NCBI GenBank assembly: GCA_949825025.1
Contig: OX463785.1
Location: 19,469,971 to 19,533,970 of the forward strand
Direction: 5' to 3'
DNA: 64,000 nucleotides
Source of the DNA: Siphlonurus alternatus
Lineage: Eukaryota; Arthropoda; Insecta; Ephemeroptera; Siphlonuridae
A program made the translations under genes and the position numbers. The notes beneath the pieces are model-generated. The model had not been told where the DNA came from, searched no databases, and saw nothing but the letters and a program-made list of their open reading frames with translations. Positions 62,301-64,000 of this stretch are shown here, in pieces (the first letter of the stretch is position 1; each line of letters starts with the position of its first letter).

Positions 62301-64000
62301 GAATAATATTTTATTCATTAATATCTTATTATTTGCAATAAGCAGTCATATAGTAGAATTAAAATTTTAAATATTTTTAAATAATTATTATTATGTGTTA
62401 CTTCATCATGCATGAAAATTAACTTTACAGAATAAAAGAAATTCATGCCCATAGTCCTAGATTGCAATTTTTTTACATTGTTATATTTTATTATGTATTG
62501 ATAATTTAAATAATATTAAAGAAATGAAAAATTTATTCAACACTATAAATATTTTTTTTCTGTACTCAAAAGTCTGTAAACTCCAGGTTATTCGAATATA
62601 TAATATACTTACATTCAAGCGCCCATTTCTGAACTTCTTTGACAAAATGCACAGGTGTCTCTTGATTGCCATCAAGCATACCTGGGATCCTGAAATTAAA
62701 TAATTATATTACCATAATATTTCAATAAAATAAAGATTACCATACATTGTGTAAAATTCAAAAGTTTCGAAATTATAATTTTAACAAATAATGTCCATAA
62801 ATATAATGAACGCTGTTTTGAAGTTCATGCTAATTTCAAAGTGCCCATCTAAAATTATTTATTTTGGCTACTTATTTATGTAATTATTATTTCTCATCAG
62901 CAGATAATTATTACAAATTGAAAGATCATTGTAATTTTTATTTTACTTTTTCTTTTAGGGTTTGAACCGGCGCCGACACATAACTAATTACTCACAAATC
63001 TAAGAAGTCATTTGTGACGTCATCAATACGACCAGCGTACATATGTGAGTTTCTGGGCTGCATCATGACAGGGTTGACGTACGTTCGGAACTTCTGCCAC
63101 GGTTCTCCGTTCCTGGAACGACAAAATGTTCTCAATGAAGCATTCTGTTGTTAAGTACAAGAGTTGTAAATAAATTTAATATTTTCTTTGCTTTTAGGCT
63201 CTCCTCTCGTCTTTTGTCCCCTTATTTTGCACCATTTTAGAGGAAACAAGAGGGAAAAAGACCCAGATTACATTTTCTTTTCTCTAATTGAGAATAAAAT
63301 GTTAAAAATATTGTATCCATTTCATCCTTATACTTTGACCGAGTAAGAAATAAGAATTATTTTTATGGTAAAAAGACGTATAAAGATTAGATTTAGACGT
63401 GTAATTTATAAGGTGAAGACGTAATTTTTCAACTAGGGGTAATAAAGAAGAGTTAGCAAACTCAAAAGGTTTAAAATTTACTACGCCTCCATAGGCTGAG
63501 AAGCAAACAAAGCAGGAGTAACGTCCGTGCTTTCACATTGTTGTATATACATCAGAGACCCTACAGAGACGTCAGAGACCTCCTTGTCTTATGGCCAGGG
63601 ATTTGATCAGAGCTTCACTGTAACTGAGAGTGGCGGCGCTGCTAAATGTTCGGCAAGGTCCGGTTCTTGGTGGCTAAATTGCCCGCGCAGCCAGCGAGAA
63701 CCGGGCCGTGCCACTGCGATTCAGTGGCGCTGCCACTCTCAGTTACAGTGAAGCTCGGCCAAGCTGGTCAAATTTCTGGCCATATACATTCATACTTACA
63801 CACTCAGAATACCTCCCACTCCCTGAAAGAAGTCCTTGCGAGTAACATTACGATAATATGGAAAACTATCGAACACAAGTCTCTCAGGCCACACCCCCTC
63901 GTGACGTAACACGGTCTCAAAGTCACGTGGGTCAAACAGGAATACCATGTCCCTCTTGCCGGGGATGTTGGTCACTTTACTGACTGGACCATACGTCTCG
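59342..64000 (-). CDS. Mitochondrial-clan cytochrome P450, gene B (5' end outside window)
   Basis: Exons seen (high to low): >64000-63800, 63112-62996, 62689-62613, 61748-61547, 60937-60775, 60709-60540, 60053-59975, 59733-59518, 59449-59342. All lengths and phases equal those of gene A, so it is a tandem duplicate. It lacks only the first exon and about 46 nt of the second, which lie to the right. Present: RKDFFQGVGG, NGEPWQKFR, WALES, AGIDTTS, ENNR, PERW, FGFGKRNCVG, and the same C-terminus except for one residue (MFAR for MVAR). No stop or frameshift is seen. Some stretches (59337-59690, 60540-60726) are nearly identical to gene A including intron sequence, while others are clearly diverged. 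The intron between the AGIDT and TSFTV exons is only 65 bp here against 394 bp in A. Confidence 0.93.
61846..61985. repeat. (TTTGA)n tract after retroelement-like tail
   Basis: About 27 pentamers following 'gacttgtcttgtaagtgaga' + 'tgaataaata', a form common at 3' ends of non-LTR retrotransposons. In an intron of P450 gene B. Confidence 0.8.
63162..63436. repeat. MITE family C copy
   Basis: 'gagttgtaaataaatttaat' to 'gaagacgtaatttttcaact', in an intron of P450 gene B. Confidence 0.78.
63591..63781. repeat. GC-rich palindromic TIR element
   Basis: Starts 'tggccagggatttgatcaga' and ends with 'ggtcaaatttctggcca'. The arms continue with 'gcttcactgtaactgagagt' and its exact inverse 'actctcagttacagtgaagc'; the centre holds 'gttcggcaaggtccggttct' and 'cgagaaccgggcc'. 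Open frames over it are artefacts. Confidence 0.8.

Noticed and set aside
51782..64000. Naming the P450s to a CYP family or a Halloween gene (such as shade or disembodied)
   Set aside because: The signatures show only the mitochondrial clan; a family name needs an alignment that I cannot run.

Overview
The window looks like nuclear DNA of an insect. It has spliced genes with short exons and GT-AG introns, very AT-rich non-coding DNA, many foldback (MITE-like) elements, 5S rRNA genes of animal type, a gustatory-receptor-type 7TM gene and mitochondrial-clan cytochrome P450s. I cannot fix the order; the MITE load, AT content and tandem duplicates would fit several insect groups, including Hemiptera.

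Layout, left to right: (1) the 3' part of a chemoreceptor gene (+ strand, exons between 498 and 5707); (2) SLC22-type organic cation transporter gene 1 (- strand, 6158-16335), which has one frameshifting 4-bp tandem duplication and carries 5S rDNA in its second intron; (3) a 5S rRNA cluster of alternating orientation, about 19.5-22.5 kb, preceded by a MITE-rich stretch; (4) SLC22 gene 2 (- strand, 23382-30945), intact; (5) a gene-poor, MITE-rich stretch of about 5 kb; (6) SLC22 gene 3 (+ strand, 36100-50927), intact, with several candidate first exons; (7) mitochondrial P450 gene A (- strand, 51782-57586), complete with 10 exons; (8) tandem P450 gene B (- strand, from 59342), running off the right edge.

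The three SLC22 genes share all internal intron positions and phases and almost all internal exon lengths (127, 251, 104, 155, 169, 97, about 149, 215, 182, 137 nt), so they are a tandem/inverted duplication series. One exon, coding the large loop after TM1, is far more alike between copies than the rest, which points to gene conversion. The two P450 genes show the same patchiness. The transporters and P450s are both of the kind involved in handling small organic molecules, but nothing in the window proves that they work together.

The most unusual structure is the 5S rDNA: genes alternate + and - strand, with head-to-head pairs around a 137-bp dyad-symmetric spacer. Two such cassettes are reverse complements of each other, one gene has a 19-nt internal deletion, a TIR element is inserted in one spacer, and a 5S-headed SINE-like element lies 24 kb away. 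Exon coordinates were read by eye from splice sites, reading frame and paralogue comparison; no database search was possible.
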